In this document: positions 46,968-56,339 of the stretch, piece by piece
Layout of the letters: every line of letters begins with the position of its first letter
How positions within the stretch are numbered: the stretch's first letter is position 1
NCBI RefSeq assembly: GCF_021184025.1
Contig: NZ_CP036537.1
Location: 2,418,001-2,482,000, forward strand
Length of the DNA: 64,000 nt
Reading direction: 5' to 3'
Origin: Rhodopseudomonas boonkerdii
GTDB lineage: Bacteria; Pseudomonadota; Alphaproteobacteria; Rhizobiales; Xanthobacteraceae
Program-made: the position numbers and the translations under genes
The notes under the pieces: model-generated
Databases searched by the model: none
Told to the model about the DNA's origin: nothing
Seen by the model: the letters and a program-made list of their open reading frames with translations, nothing else

Positions 46968-47450
46968 ATGGGTATGTCGCTTTCGGAAGGTTCCGGTGAC
47001 GACGATTTCGAGGAAAACCACGAAATCAACGTTACCCCCTTCATCGACGTCATTCTGGTGCTGCTGATCATCTTCATGGTGGCGGCGCCGCTGTCGACCG
47101 TGGACCTGCCGATCAACCTGCCGACCTCCACCGTGGCGCCGCAGAAGAAGCCGGACAAGCCGACCTATGTCAGCATCAAGCCGGATCTCGCGGTCGCCAT
47201 CGGCGAGGACATGGTTCGCCGTGTCGATCTGGTCAGCCGTCTCGATGCCATGGATAACGGCAACAAGGACCGGCCGATCTTTCTGCGTGTCGATCGTGCG
47301 GTGCCCTACGGCGAGTTCTTCGACGTGATGGAGCGCCTGCGCGCGGGCGGTTATACCAAGACCAAACTCGTCGCGCTGGAAGGCGTGGCTGCCACGCCGG
47401 GCGCAGCGCCCGCGTCGGGAGCGACGCCGCCGGCCGCGTCGCAGCCCTGA
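46968..47450 (+). CDS. exbD: ExbD
   Basis: A 160-aa membrane-anchored periplasmic protein with the motif VTPFIDVILVLLIIFMVAAP, in which the Asp is the proton-carrying residue, followed by a periplasmic domain. It starts two bases after the exbB stop, so the two are translationally coupled. The C-terminal AAPASGATPPAASQP tail is low complexity and probably disordered. Confidence 0.93.
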   Translation: MGMSLSEGSGDDDFEENHEINVTPFIDVILVLLIIFMVAAPLSTVDLPINLPTSTVAPQKKPDKPTYVSIKPDLAVAIGEDMVRRVDLVSRLDAMDNGNKDRPIFLRVDRAVPYGEFFDVMERLRAGGYTKTKLVALEGVAATPGAAPASGATPPAASQP

Positions 47451-47463
47451 CGTCGGAACGGTT

Positions 47464-48249
47464 ATGTCGGAGCTCGATCGAAACACCTCCTGGCGCATGT
47501 GGCTGATCGCGGCGGTCTGTGCCGTGACGCTGCATGTCGGCGGCATTGCCGCCGCCGTCTATGAGATGCAGCAGGACGCGGACGACGACGGTCTCGGCGC
47601 CAATGCCATCGAAGTCGGCATGGAGATGGTGTCGCCGGACGTCGAGCAGACCGATCTGCCGCAGGGGCCGGACTCCGAAGCTTCGGCAGCTTCTCCTGCG
47701 GTGCAGGAGCAGAAGGCTGTCGAGAAGGAAAGCGACCTTCCTAAGGAAACGCCGCACGAGAGTGAAGAGCCGGATATGGCTGTCACCGAGAACAAGGCGA
47801 ACAAACCCGAGGAAGAGACACCGGAGAAGGCTCAGAAGCAGCAGCAGGCCTCGCAGGAATCCGTGGCATCGGAAGCCGCCGCCCAGCAGAAGCTCGATGA
47901 GTCGAAGACCGGCGAGAAGGCACAAGCCGTCAATGCCGGCATGGGTACGGACAAGAAGCGCCTGTCCACCGTCTGGGCCAAGCAGCTCAGCGCCTATCTC
48001 GAGAAGAACAAGCGTTATCCCGCGGAACGCCAGCAGAAGGCGGCCGAGGTGATGGTGAATTTCGAGATCGACCGCGTCGGCAAGGTTCTGGCGGTTCGCG
48101 TGGTGAAGGGCTCCGGCGATGCCGCCTTCGATGAGGCGGCCGTCGCGATGGTCCGTCGCTCCGACCCGCTGCCGCCGCCGCCGGCTCTGATCGCCGATGA
48201 CGGGCTGAGCTTTACGGTGCCGGTGATCTTCCGGGTGAAGAAGGGGTAG
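47464..48249 (+). CDS. tonB: TonB-family energy transducer
   Basis: A 261-aa protein. N-terminal membrane anchor (RMWLIAAVCAVTLHVGGIAA), a long acidic, Glu/Lys/Gln-rich periplasmic spacer (residues 60-165) instead of the usual Pro-rich one, and the C-terminal TonB domain with LEKNKRYPAERQQKAAEVMV, ending in SFTVPVIFRVKKG. It transmits energy to outer-membrane receptors. It follows exbD by 13 bases in one operon. No receptor gene is in the window. Confidence 0.92.
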   Translation: MSELDRNTSWRMWLIAAVCAVTLHVGGIAAAVYEMQQDADDDGLGANAIEVGMEMVSPDVEQTDLPQGPDSEASAASPAVQEQKAVEKESDLPKETPHESEEPDMAVTENKANKPEEETPEKAQKQQQASQESVASEAAAQQKLDESKTGEKAQAVNAGMGTDKKRLSTVWAKQLSAYLEKNKRYPAERQQKAAEVMVNFEIDRVGKVLAVRVVKGSGDAAFDEAAVAMVRRSDPLPPPPALIADDGLSFTVPVIFRVKKG

Positions 48250-48313
48250 GGCTGGACGGTATCTCTTGTTGCCGATCTGTACCGCAGCTCTTGATCTGAG
48301 CAACTCGCTCCAT

Positions 48314-48414
48314 TGTCATCGCCCGGCTTGACCGGGCGATCCAGCAGACACCGATATTTGTGATGATGCCGCAACGCTTGCGTTGACTGGATCCCCACTT
48401 TCGCGGGGATGACA
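48314..48414. repeat. Bipartite palindromic repeat (TGTCATCGCCCG family), copy 2
   Basis: TGTCATCGCCCGG at the left and GGGGATGACA at the right flank two hairpins (GCCCGGCTTGACCGGGC and ATCCCCACTTTCGCGGGGAT), as at 2056-2158. The second hairpin has a different loop and stem composition. It separates the convergent tonB and SDR genes. Confidence 0.75.
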
Positions 48415-48433
48415 GTCGGGAGCGTAGACGGTC

Positions 48434-49180
48434 TCAATACGTCGCGCGGCCGCCCGAGATATCGAACACGGCGCCCGTCGAGAACGCGCAGTCTTCGGAC
48501 GCCAGCCATGCCGCCATTGCGGCGAGTTCCTGTACCAGCACGAAGCGGCCTTTCGGAATCTTCGACAGCATGAAGTTGATGTGCTGTTCGGTCATCTGAT
48601 CGAAGATCGCCGTCTTCGCTGCTGCCGGCGTGATTGCATTCACATTGATCTCGGTGCTGGCCAGCTCCTTGCCGAGCGATTTTGTCAGAGCGATCAGACC
48701 CGCCTTCGATGCCGAGTAATGCGAGGCGTTGGGGTTGCCTTCCTTGCCGGCGATGGAGGCGATGTTGACGATGCGGCCGTAATTCTGTTTCAACATCACC
48801 GGCACCACGGCCTTGCAGCACAGGAACGGGCCGTCGAGATTGATGCGCATCACTTTGCGCCAGTCGTCGTAATCGATCTCCCACACCGGCTTGTTGAAGC
48901 CGGTGATGCCCGCATTGTTGACCAGGATGTCGATCTGGCCGAATTCCTGCAGGGTCGCATCGCGGCCTGCATCGATCGAGGCGGTGTCGGTTACGTCGAC
49001 CTTGAGGGCGATGACGGCGTCGCCGATCTCGCGGGCAGTCTTCACCGCGAGATCGATGTCATGATCCCAGATCGCGACCTTGGCGCCGGAGGCGACGAAG
49101 CGTTCGGTGACGGCGCGGCCAAAGCCCTGGGCGCCGCCGGTGACCACGGCACAGCGGCCGGAGAGGTCGATCTTGTTCAT
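48434..49180 (-). CDS. SDR-family sugar/3-oxoacyl-type dehydrogenase (first)
   Basis: A 248-aa classical short-chain dehydrogenase: NAD(P) loop TGGAQGFGRA near residue 14, NNAG near 87, catalytic Ser in NIASIAG near 138 and Tyr-x3-Lys in HYSASKAG near 151-155. A helical sugar-dehydrogenase-like C-terminus with SGGRATY closes the protein. Together with the dehydratase, kinase and aldolase genes nearby, it is likely a sugar or sugar-acid dehydrogenase; substrate not deducible. It is divergent from nothing and ends beside a palindromic repeat. Confidence 0.9.
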   Translation of the reverse strand: MNKIDLSGRCAVVTGGAQGFGRAVTERFVASGAKVAIWDHDIDLAVKTAREIGDAVIALKVDVTDTASIDAGRDATLQEFGQIDILVNNAGITGFNKPVWEIDYDDWRKVMRINLDGPFLCCKAVVPVMLKQNYGRIVNIASIAGKEGNPNASHYSASKAGLIALTKSLGKELASTEINVNAITPAAAKTAIFDQMTEQHINFMLSKIPKGRFVLVQELAAMAAWLASEDCAFSTGAVFDISGGRATY

Positions 49181-49207
49181 GAGGCGATATCCTGTTCTGA
49201 TCTGGTG

Positions 49208-49350
49208 TCCCTCATGGTGAGGAGGCGCGACTTGTCCGCCGAAGCTCGAAGAGCGAAGGCGGAAGCGCCGTCTCGAACCATGAGCTGGTTAGGCTCTGAG
49301 TACCCGGCCATCCTTCGAGACGCCGCTGTGCGGCTCCTCAGGATGAGGGA
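49208..49350. repeat. CTCATCCTGAGGAG family repeat, copy 2 (inverted)
   Basis: Reverse orientation relative to copy 1: CCCTCATGGTGAGGAGG ... GTCTCGAACCATGAG ... CCATCCTTCGAGACGCCGC ... CTCAGGATGAGGG. It occupies the space between the two SDR genes. Confidence 0.8.
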
Positions 49351-49383
49351 TGGAGTGTGTTGTCCGCTCCTCAAGTTTCGAAG

Positions 49384-50118
49384 TTACAGCGTCCAGCCGC
49401 CGTCGATGATGTGAGCGACTCCGGTGGTGAAGGCGCTTTCGTCGCTGGCGAGATAGAGCGCGAGATTGGCGATCTCGTCTGCGGTGCCGAGACGGCCCAT
49501 GGGCTGGCGGCTCACAAACATCTCGCGCCCGTTCGGACCTGCGGCGGCGGCGCGGTCGAGCATCGACGGGGTCTCGATGGTGCCGGGGCAGATGGCGTTA
49601 CAGCGGATGCCCTTGGTGATGTAGTCCACCGCGACCGCGCGGGTGAGGGCGGCGACGGCAGCTTTGGTGGCGCCATAGACGTAGCGATTCGGCGCGGCCT
49701 TGAAGACACCGGCGGCGGAGGAGATGTTGACGATCGAGCCACGGCCACGCGCGAGCATGCCGGGCAGGAAGGCCCGGATGGTCCGGTGCATCGACTTGAC
49801 GTTCAGGTCGAAGGAGAAATCCCAGTCGGCATCGGAACAGTTCAACGCATCGCCATGATGCACGAAGCCGGCGGCGTTGAGCAGGATGTCGATGTCGCCG
49901 ACCTTCTTGGCCATGGCTTCGACGGCGGCCGTGTCGCGGACGTCGAGCTTGGCGGTCTCTGCGACGCCGTCCTTTGTGAGGAGTGCGACGCCTTTCTCAT
50001 CGATATCGGTGGCGATGACGGTGGCGCCTTCCCGCGTGAAAGCGAGAGCACAGGCGCGGCCGATGCCGACGGCGCCCGCCGTGACGAAGGCGCGTTTGCC
50101 CTTGAGGCGGTTGGACAT
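49384..50118 (-). CDS. SDR dehydrogenase of the DHRS6/BDH2-like group
   Basis: A 244-aa SDR with cofactor loop TAGAVGIGRA near residue 14, NAAGFVHHG near 79, Ser in NISSAAG and Tyr-x3-Lys in YVYGATKAAV near 147-151. GFVHHG, DWDFSFDLNVKSM, KGIRCNAICPGTIETPS and the ending DGGWTL are shared with the DHRS6/BDH2 group, whose bacterial members include 2-keto-3-deoxy-L-fuconate dehydrogenases. That function fits the sugar-acid locus but the substrate is inferred. ATG 50118 is chosen; the open frame to 50307 runs into a repeat. Confidence 0.9.
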   Translation of the reverse strand: MSNRLKGKRAFVTAGAVGIGRACALAFTREGATVIATDIDEKGVALLTKDGVAETAKLDVRDTAAVEAMAKKVGDIDILLNAAGFVHHGDALNCSDADWDFSFDLNVKSMHRTIRAFLPGMLARGRGSIVNISSAAGVFKAAPNRYVYGATKAAVAALTRAVAVDYITKGIRCNAICPGTIETPSMLDRAAAAGPNGREMFVSRQPMGRLGTADEIANLALYLASDESAFTTGVAHIIDGGWTL

Positions 50119-50175
50119 GGGTGGTCTCCCTGAGGATGTTGTCTGTTTCTTGCTAGTGTTTTGCGCCGATCTCTC

Positions 50176-50319
50176 GCTCCCTCGCCCCGCACTTGCGGGG
50201 AGAGGGCGGGGTGAGGGGCTCTTGCTTTCTTTTTCGAAGCGTCGTTGAGGCTCCCCCTCACCCGACTTCCGCGCGCTGCGCGCACTCCAGTCGACCTCTC
50301 CCCGCAAGCGGGGAGAGGT
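50176..50319. repeat. GCTCCCTCGCCCC...GGGGAGAGG intergenic repeat
   Basis: Left hairpin CCCCGC-ACTT-GCGGGG with AGAGGGCGGGGTGAGG; right CTCTCCCCGC-AAGC-GGGGAGAG; the middle contains GCGCGCTGCGCGC. The parts flank the gap between the SDR and dehydratase genes. A different family from the CTCATCCTG elements. Confidence 0.6.
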
Positions 50320-50324
50320 TAAGA

Positions 50325-52151
50325 TCAGTGATTATGCCGGGCCGTGCCGACCTTGCCGGCGATATCCCGATAGCGCGTGGCGAGTTCGAGGCATGCACCG
50401 GTGGATTGCTGGCCGACGGTGTTGCGATAGAGTTCCTGCCACGGCGTCTGATGCGCGGGATACTTGAAACCACCCTTGGCCATCAGCTCCGCACGGCGAC
50501 GCTTCAGCTCCTCATCGGAGATCAGGATGTTCGCGCTGCCCTTGTTGAGGTCGATGCGCACCTTGTCGCCGGTTTGCAGGATGGCGAGACCGCCATTGGC
50601 CGCCGCTTCCGGCGAGGCGTTGAGGATCGACGGCGAGCCTGACGTGCCCGACTGGCGGCCGTCTCCGATGCATGGCAAGGAGAGAATGCCGCGTTTGATC
50701 AGCGCGGCCGGCGGCTGCATGTTCACCACTTCGGCGCCGCCGGGATAGCCGATCGGGCCGGTGCCGCGCACGAACAGGATGCAATGTTCGTCGATGTTCA
50801 GCGAGGCATCGTCGATGCGGTCATGATAGTCCTCCGGGCCCTCGAACACGATGGCGCGGCCCTCGAAGGCGTTGGGGTCCTTCGGATTGACCAGATAGCG
50901 CTCGCGGAATTCCTTGGAGATCACCGAGGTCTTCATGATGGCGGAATCAAAGAGATTGCCGCGCAGAACCAGGAAGCCCGCATCGGGAACGAGCGGCTTG
51001 TCGTAGGTCCAGATCACATCCTTGTCCGGCGCGGGCGCAGCGGCGCAGTTCTCGCCCATGGTCTTGCCATTGACCGTAATCGCATCCTCATGGATGCGCT
51101 TGTGCTTCATCAGTTCGCGCACCACCGCGGGCACGCCGCCGGCACGGTGATATTCCTCGCCGAGATAGAAGCCGGCGGGCTGCATGTTCACAAGCAGCGG
51201 CACATCATGGCCAACCTTCTGCCAGTCGTCGATATCGAGCTCGACGCCGATATGACGTGCCAGCGCGTTGATATGGATCGGCGCATTGGTAGAGCCGCCG
51301 ATGGCGGAATTCACCACGATGCAGTTCTCGAACGCTTGTCGTGTGAGAATGTCGGAGGGTTTCAGATCTTCCCAAACCATGTCGACGATGCGCTGGCCGG
51401 TTTCATAGGCGATCTGGCCGCGCTCGCGATACGGGGCGGGAATGGCGGCGCAGCCGGGCAGCGACATGCCGAGTGCTTCCGCCAGCGAATTCATGGTCGA
51501 GGCGGTGCCCATGGTGTTGCAGTGACCGACCGACGGCGCCGACGACGCCACCAGCGTCATGAATTCCTCATAGTCGATCTCGCCAGCGGCAAGACGTTCG
51601 CGCGACTTCCACACCACGGTGCCGGAGCCGGTGCGCTGGCCGTCGTGCCAGCCATTCAGCATCGGGCCGCCGGAGAGCACGATGGCGGGCAGATTGACCG
51701 TCGCCGCCGCCATCAGGCAGGCCGGGGTGGTCTTGTCGCAGCCCGTGGTGAGCACGACGCCATCGAGCGGATAGCCGAACAGGACTTCCACAAGGCCGAG
51801 ATAGGCAAGATTGCGATCAAGTGCCGCAGTGGGGCGCTTGCCGGTTTCCTGAATCGGATGCACCGGGAATTCCATCACCAGGCCGCCGGCCGCGGTGATG
51901 CCTTCGCGAACGCGCTTTGCCAGCTCGATATGATGGCGATTGCAGGGCGACAGGTCATTGCCGGTCTGGGCGATGCCGATGATCGGTTTGCCGGATTGTA
52001 GTTCGTGCCGCGTCAGGCCGTAATTGAGATAGCGCTCAAGATAGAGTGCCGTCATGCCGGGATTGTGGGGATCGTTGAACCATTCGCTCGAACGAAGTTT
52101 GCGCTTGGTTACCCCTGAAGTCGGCGAGGATGCAGTCGGCTTGGTCATCAT
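50325..52151 (-). CDS. IlvD/Edd-family sugar-acid dehydratase
   Basis: A 608-aa dehydratase that removes water from a sugar acid to give a 2-keto-3-deoxy acid. Iron-sulfur ligands appear in [11 protein letters not shown] near residue 137 and [11 protein letters not shown] near 210, with MGENCAAA and GSGTVVWK in the substrate region. Length and motif set place it with arabinonate/xylonate/gluconate-type enzymes rather than biosynthetic IlvD; specificity is not resolved. Start ATG 52151. It is divergent from the ABC transporter, sharing a 247-base promoter region with a palindrome at 52276-52306. Confidence 0.92.
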   Translation of the reverse strand: MMTKPTASSPTSGVTKRKLRSSEWFNDPHNPGMTALYLERYLNYGLTRHELQSGKPIIGIAQTGNDLSPCNRHHIELAKRVREGITAAGGLVMEFPVHPIQETGKRPTAALDRNLAYLGLVEVLFGYPLDGVVLTTGCDKTTPACLMAAATVNLPAIVLSGGPMLNGWHDGQRTGSGTVVWKSRERLAAGEIDYEEFMTLVASSAPSVGHCNTMGTASTMNSLAEALGMSLPGCAAIPAPYRERGQIAYETGQRIVDMVWEDLKPSDILTRQAFENCIVVNSAIGGSTNAPIHINALARHIGVELDIDDWQKVGHDVPLLVNMQPAGFYLGEEYHRAGGVPAVVRELMKHKRIHEDAITVNGKTMGENCAAAPAPDKDVIWTYDKPLVPDAGFLVLRGNLFDSAIMKTSVISKEFRERYLVNPKDPNAFEGRAIVFEGPEDYHDRIDDASLNIDEHCILFVRGTGPIGYPGGAEVVNMQPPAALIKRGILSLPCIGDGRQSGTSGSPSILNASPEAAANGGLAILQTGDKVRIDLNKGSANILISDEELKRRRAELMAKGGFKYPAHQTPWQELYRNTVGQQSTGACLELATRYRDIAGKVGTARHNH

Positions 52152-52275
52152 TTCTCCCGCAGCGCACACATTTGTGATGTGTGCGTCGTCTCTTGATTGA
52201 TCGCGAATGTTTGCACGGCATTGGATGCTGCGCAATGTTTGCATCCGCGAGATTTTTCTACGACTATGATCCAAC

Positions 52276-52306
52276 GACATTCTACCAGAAATGCTGGTAG
52301 GATGTC
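52276..52306. promoter_or_regulatory. Strong operator palindrome in the divergent sugar-locus promoter
   Basis: GACATTCTACCAG and CTGGTAGGATGTC flank AAATG; 12 of 13 positions are complementary. Between the dehydratase and the ABC ATPase gene, it should bind a dimeric repressor such as a GntR, IclR or LacI regulator encoded elsewhere. The TACCAG/CTGGTA core resembles some GntR/FadR-type sites, an inference. Confidence 0.7.
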
Positions 52307-52398
52307 TGACAAGTAAGAACAGGCGCCCCAGTTGTTCATCCTTTCTGGATGTTCATCGAAGGGTGTATCCCGCAGCGGGACTTTTGGGAGGGAAGTGT

Positions 52399-53463
52399 AT
52401 GGCGTCCGTGCAGATTCACGACGTGCGTAAGTCTTTTGGCGGTTTTGAAGTGCTTCATGGCGTGTCCGTCCCGATCGAGGACGGCGAGTTTGTGGTGCTG
52501 GTCGGCCCGTCCGGCTGCGGGAAATCCACCTTGCTGCGCATGCTTGCGGGTCTGGAAAAGATCACCTCGGGCACCATTTCCATCGGGGACCGCGTCGTGA
52601 ACGATGTCCAGCCGAAGGAGCGCGACATCGCCATGGTGTTCCAGAACTACGCGCTCTATCCGCATATGACGGTTGCCCAGAATATGGGCTTTTCGCTGAA
52701 GCTGCGCGGCGCCAGGCAGAGCGAGATCGACGAGAAGGTCAATCGTGCGGCAGATATTCTCGATCTGAAGCGTCTGCTCGATCGTTATCCCCGGCAGCTG
52801 TCGGGCGGCCAGCGCCAGCGCGTCGCCATGGGCCGCGCCATCGTGCGCGATCCCCAGGTGTTCCTGTTCGACGAGCCGCTGTCGAACCTCGATGCAAAGC
52901 TCCGCGTCGCCATGCGCGCGGAAATCAAGGAGTTGCATCAGCGGCTCAAGACCACGACCGTTTACGTGACCCACGACCAGATCGAGGCCATGACCATGGC
53001 CGATAAAATTGTGGTGATGCAGGACGGCATCGTCGAGCAGATGGGCGCACCGCTCGAACTCTACGATCATCCCGAGAACAAGTTCGTGGCCGGCTTTATC
53101 GGATCGCCGGCGATGAACTTCCTCGAGGGGACCCTGAAGGTGAATGGCAGCGCCTGGGTTGAGACGGCCAATGGCGCCAAGCTGCCGCTCGCCGGCACGC
53201 CGACGACCGCCGATGGCAAGACCGTGACCTATGGCATCCGCCCCGAACATCTCGAATTCGGCGATGACGGCATCGAGGCCGAGGTGGTGGTGGTGGAGCC
53301 GATGGGCTCGGAGACGCAGGTGGTGGCGCGCATCGGCACCCAGGACATCATCGCGATCTTCAGGGATCGTCGTCCTGTCGCGCCCGGCGACAAGATCCAC
53401 CTGAAGCCGCGCGCGAATTCCGCGCACCTGTTCGACAAGGAGACGGGCAAGCGCGTCAACTGA
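52399..53463 (+). CDS. CUT1-type sugar ABC transporter ATPase (UgpC/MalK-like)
   Basis: A 354-aa ATPase: Walker A GPSGCGKST near residue 35, signature LSGGQRQR near 134, Walker B FLFDEPLSNLDA near 155, then the regulatory TOBE-like domain (FIGSPAMNFLEGTLKVNGSA, TYGIRPEHLEFGDDGIEAEV). Drives import by the permease pair downstream. ATG 52399 follows GGGAGGGAAG; the frame upstream to 52291 is spurious. First gene of the transporter operon. Confidence 0.95.
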   Translation: MASVQIHDVRKSFGGFEVLHGVSVPIEDGEFVVLVGPSGCGKSTLLRMLAGLEKITSGTISIGDRVVNDVQPKERDIAMVFQNYALYPHMTVAQNMGFSLKLRGARQSEIDEKVNRAADILDLKRLLDRYPRQLSGGQRQRVAMGRAIVRDPQVFLFDEPLSNLDAKLRVAMRAEIKELHQRLKTTTVYVTHDQIEAMTMADKIVVMQDGIVEQMGAPLELYDHPENKFVAGFIGSPAMNFLEGTLKVNGSAWVETANGAKLPLAGTPTTADGKTVTYGIRPEHLEFGDDGIEAEVVVVEPMGSETQVVARIGTQDIIAIFRDRRPVAPGDKIHLKPRANSAHLFDKETGKRVN

Positions 53464-53538
53464 CGCGCATCTGCCTGCACGTGATTTTCAAGAACATTGG
53501 TCGATCAACGAACCAATATAACAGGGAGAAGACGCAAG

Positions 53539-54861
53539 ATGACTGGATTTACCCCGGATCGCCGATCTCTGCTCAAAGGCGGCGCGGTCACGCTGGCCGC
53601 GGCGGCGACGATGTCGGCCGACCAGTTGCTCGGCTACGCCAAGGCGTGGGCGCAGGCTTCGCAGTGGAAGCCGGAAGCGGGCGCCAAGATCAATCTGCTG
53701 CGCTGGAAGCGCTTCGTCGAAGCCGAAGACGCCGCTTTCATGAAGATGGTCGATGCCTTCCAGAAGGCCACCGGCGTCACCGTCACCGTGTCCAACGAAT
53801 CCTATGACGACATCCAGCCGAAAGCCTCGGTCGCCGCCAATACGGGACAGGGTCTCGACATGGTGTGGGGGCTGTACTCGCTGCCCTTCCTGTTCCCGAC
53901 CAAATGTCTCGACGTCACCGATGTCGCCACCTATCTCGGCAACAAGGCCGGCGGCTGGGCGGAGTCCGGCAAGCAGTACGGCATGTATAACGGCAAGTGG
54001 ATCGGCTTGCCCGTCGCGGCCACCGGCGGTCTGGTCAACTACCGCGTCGCCGCGGCCGAGAAGGCCGGCCACAAAACCTTCCCGGAAGATCTCGCCGGGT
54101 TCCAGGATCTCGTCAAAGGCCTGAACAAGAACGGCACCCCGGCCGGCATGGCGCTCGGCCACGCCTCGGGCGACGCCAATGGCTGGGTGCATTGGGCGCT
54201 CTGGGCCCATGGCGGCAAGATGATCGACAAGAACAACAAGGTGACGATCAACTCGCCGGAAACCGCCAAATCGCTGGAATATGTGAAGTCGCTCTATGAC
54301 AACTTCATCCCCGGCACGGCGTCGTGGAACGATAGCTCGAACAACAAGGCCTTTCTCGCCGGTCAGCTGCATCTGACCACCAACGGCATCTCGGTCTATG
54401 TGACCGCGAAGAAGGAAGCTCCGCAGATTGCCGAGGACATGAACCACGCGCATCTGCCCAAGGGCATCGACGGCAAGCGCCGCGAACTGCATCTCGGTTT
54501 CCCTGTGCTGATCTTCACCTTCAGCAAGTTCCCGCAGGCCTGTAAGGCGCTGGCGGCGTTCATGATGGAGCCGGATCAGTTCAATCCGTGGGTGGAAGCG
54601 GCCCAGGGCTATCTGTCGCCGTTCCTGCTCGCTTATGAGAAGAACCCGATCTGGACCGCCGATCCGAAGAACACGCCCTATCGCGATGTGGCCTCGACGG
54701 CATCGACCCCGGCGGGCGAGGCGCAGATGAGCGAGAACGCGGCAGCCGCGATCGCCGACTTCGTGCTCGTCGACATGTACGCCAATTACTGCACGGGCCG
54801 TGAGGACGTGAAGACCGCGATGGCGTCGGCCGAGCGGGCTGCGAAGCGCATCTTCCGCTGA
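53539..54861 (+). CDS. Sugar ABC transporter substrate-binding protein (Tat-exported)
   Basis: A 440-aa periplasmic binding protein of the CUT1 family. The N-terminus (DRRSLLKGGAVTLAAAATM) is a twin-arginine signal, implying that it folds before export. Core features: NLLRWKRFVEAEDAAFMKMV, GLDMVWGLYSLPFLFPTKCL, EDLAGFQDLVKGLNKNGTPA. Ligand probably a sugar or sugar acid used by the neighbouring enzymes. ATG 53539 is preferred over 53497, after GGGAGAAG. Confidence 0.93.
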   Translation: MTGFTPDRRSLLKGGAVTLAAAATMSADQLLGYAKAWAQASQWKPEAGAKINLLRWKRFVEAEDAAFMKMVDAFQKATGVTVTVSNESYDDIQPKASVAANTGQGLDMVWGLYSLPFLFPTKCLDVTDVATYLGNKAGGWAESGKQYGMYNGKWIGLPVAATGGLVNYRVAAAEKAGHKTFPEDLAGFQDLVKGLNKNGTPAGMALGHASGDANGWVHWALWAHGGKMIDKNNKVTINSPETAKSLEYVKSLYDNFIPGTASWNDSSNNKAFLAGQLHLTTNGISVYVTAKKEAPQIAEDMNHAHLPKGIDGKRRELHLGFPVLIFTFSKFPQACKALAAFMMEPDQFNPWVEAAQGYLSPFLLAYEKNPIWTADPKNTPYRDVASTASTPAGEAQMSENAAAAIADFVLVDMYANYCTGREDVKTAMASAERAAKRIFR

Positions 54862-54930
54862 GTACGGTTGCCGGCGCGGAGCGACCCGCGCCGGCCACTT
54901 TTCTGCAGCCGGCACAAGCCGGCCTGAACA

Positions 54931-55359
54931 ATGATGGGAATGGGAATGCCGGAGATCGACTACAAGACCATTTTGCCCGACGGCTGGAGCCGGCCCCGCG
55001 GTTTTGCGCATGCGGTGGTATGCGGTGGCACGCGCAGCGTCCGTATCTCCGGACAGCTCGGCAAGAAGGACGGACAGGGCGACGTCGCCGCGTCCTCGGA
55101 TTTCGGCACGCAATGGCGTTACGCCATGGAAAACCTCGTTACCGTGCTGAAGGCCGCGGGCGGCGAGCCCAAGCAGATCGTGATGCTGCGCGCCTATGTC
55201 ACCGATATCGAAGCCTTCAAGTCCTCCGGCGCCGCCATCGGCGAGGCCTGGGGCGCGACGCTCGGCAAGCATTTTCCGGCGATGACGCTGGTGCAGGTCT
55301 CCGCGCTGATCGATCCGCACGCACGTGTCGAGATCGAAGGCGAAGCGATCCTGCCGTAA
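54931..55359 (+). CDS. RidA-family (YjgF/YER057c) protein
   Basis: A 142-aa trimer-forming fold with the GxxxxRIGxQxG-type block VCGGTRSVRISGQLGKKDGQ, QWRYAMENLVTVLKAAGGEP, and the C-terminal catalytic-type segment LGKHFPAMTLVQVSALIDPH with ARVEIEGEAIL. RidA deaminates reactive enamines/imines. The typical Arg in the active site is replaced or shifted (LIDPHARVEIE retains Arg). It lies between the binding protein and the first permease, an unusual place; initial ATG 54931 or 54946. Confidence 0.88.
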   Translation: MMGMGMPEIDYKTILPDGWSRPRGFAHAVVCGGTRSVRISGQLGKKDGQGDVAASSDFGTQWRYAMENLVTVLKAAGGEPKQIVMLRAYVTDIEAFKSSGAAIGEAWGATLGKHFPAMTLVQVSALIDPHARVEIEGEAILP

Positions 55360-55382
55360 CATTCGACTGGAGCTTTCTGAGT

Positions 55383-56339
55383 ATGACGACGATCCAGACA
55401 TCGATGCCGGTGGGGAAGGTGATCCCCAAAACCTCGGCCTGGGACCGGCTGCGGGTCAACCGCAACTGGCTCGCCCTGTGGTTCATGTTGCCGGCCGCTG
55501 CGTTTCTGCTGCTGTTTCTCGCTTACCCGCTGTTTCTCGGCGTCTGGATGAGCTTTACCGACGACCGCATCGGTCGCGGCGGCGTCTTTGTCGGCCTCGA
55601 AAACTATGAGTGGCTGCGCGACGACTCGATCTTCTGGCTCTCGGTCTTCAACACGCTGCTCTATACGCTCGTGGCGTCGGCCATCAAATTCGCCGTTGGC
55701 CTCTATCTCGCGCTGCTGCTCAACCGGCACATGCCGTTCAAGGCGCTGATCCGCGCTGCCGTGCTGATCCCGTTCATCGTGCCGACGGTGCTGTCTGCCA
55801 TCGCCTTCTGGTGGATCTACGACTCGCAATTCTCGATCATCTCCTGGTCGCTGATCAAGCTCGGCATCATCGACAGCAACATCAATTTCCTCGGCGACAG
55901 CACCTGGGCGCGCGCCAGTGTGATCTTCGCCAACATCTGGCGCGGTGTGCCCTTCGTCGCCATCACGCTACTGGCCGGTCTGCAGACCGTGTCGCCCTCG
56001 CTCTACGAGGCCGCGGTGCTGGATGGCGCTACCTCGTGGCAGCGCTTTCGCTACATCACCTATCCCTTGCTGACCCCGATCATCGCCGTTGTGATGACCT
56101 TCTCGGTACTGTTTACCTTTACCGACTTCCAGCTGATCTGGGCGCTGACTCGCGGAGGTCCCGTCAATGCAACGCATCTGATGGCGACGCTCAGCTATCA
56201 GCGCGGCATTTTGTCGGGTCGTCTCGGCGAGGGGGCTGCGATCGCCACCGCCATGATCCCGTTCCTTCTGGCAGCCATCGCTATTTCGTGGTTCGGCATG
56301 CAGCGCCGCAAGTGGCAGCAGGGTACTGACAATGACTGA
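55383..56339 (+). CDS. Sugar ABC transporter permease (first, UgpA-like)
   Basis: A 318-aa membrane protein: LALWFMLPAAAFLLLFLAYP at the first helix, then five more helices, and the EAA-type loop LYEAAVLDGATSWQRFRYIT near 222 that docks on the ATPase. The start is ATG 55383; the in-frame extension to 55020 overlaps ridA and is spurious. Eight-base overlap with the next permease. Confidence 0.93.
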   Translation: MTTIQTSMPVGKVIPKTSAWDRLRVNRNWLALWFMLPAAAFLLLFLAYPLFLGVWMSFTDDRIGRGGVFVGLENYEWLRDDSIFWLSVFNTLLYTLVASAIKFAVGLYLALLLNRHMPFKALIRAAVLIPFIVPTVLSAIAFWWIYDSQFSIISWSLIKLGIIDSNINFLGDSTWARASVIFANIWRGVPFVAITLLAGLQTVSPSLYEAAVLDGATSWQRFRYITYPLLTPIIAVVMTFSVLFTFTDFQLIWALTRGGPVNATHLMATLSYQRGILSGRLGEGAAIATAMIPFLLAAIAISWFGMQRRKWQQGTDND

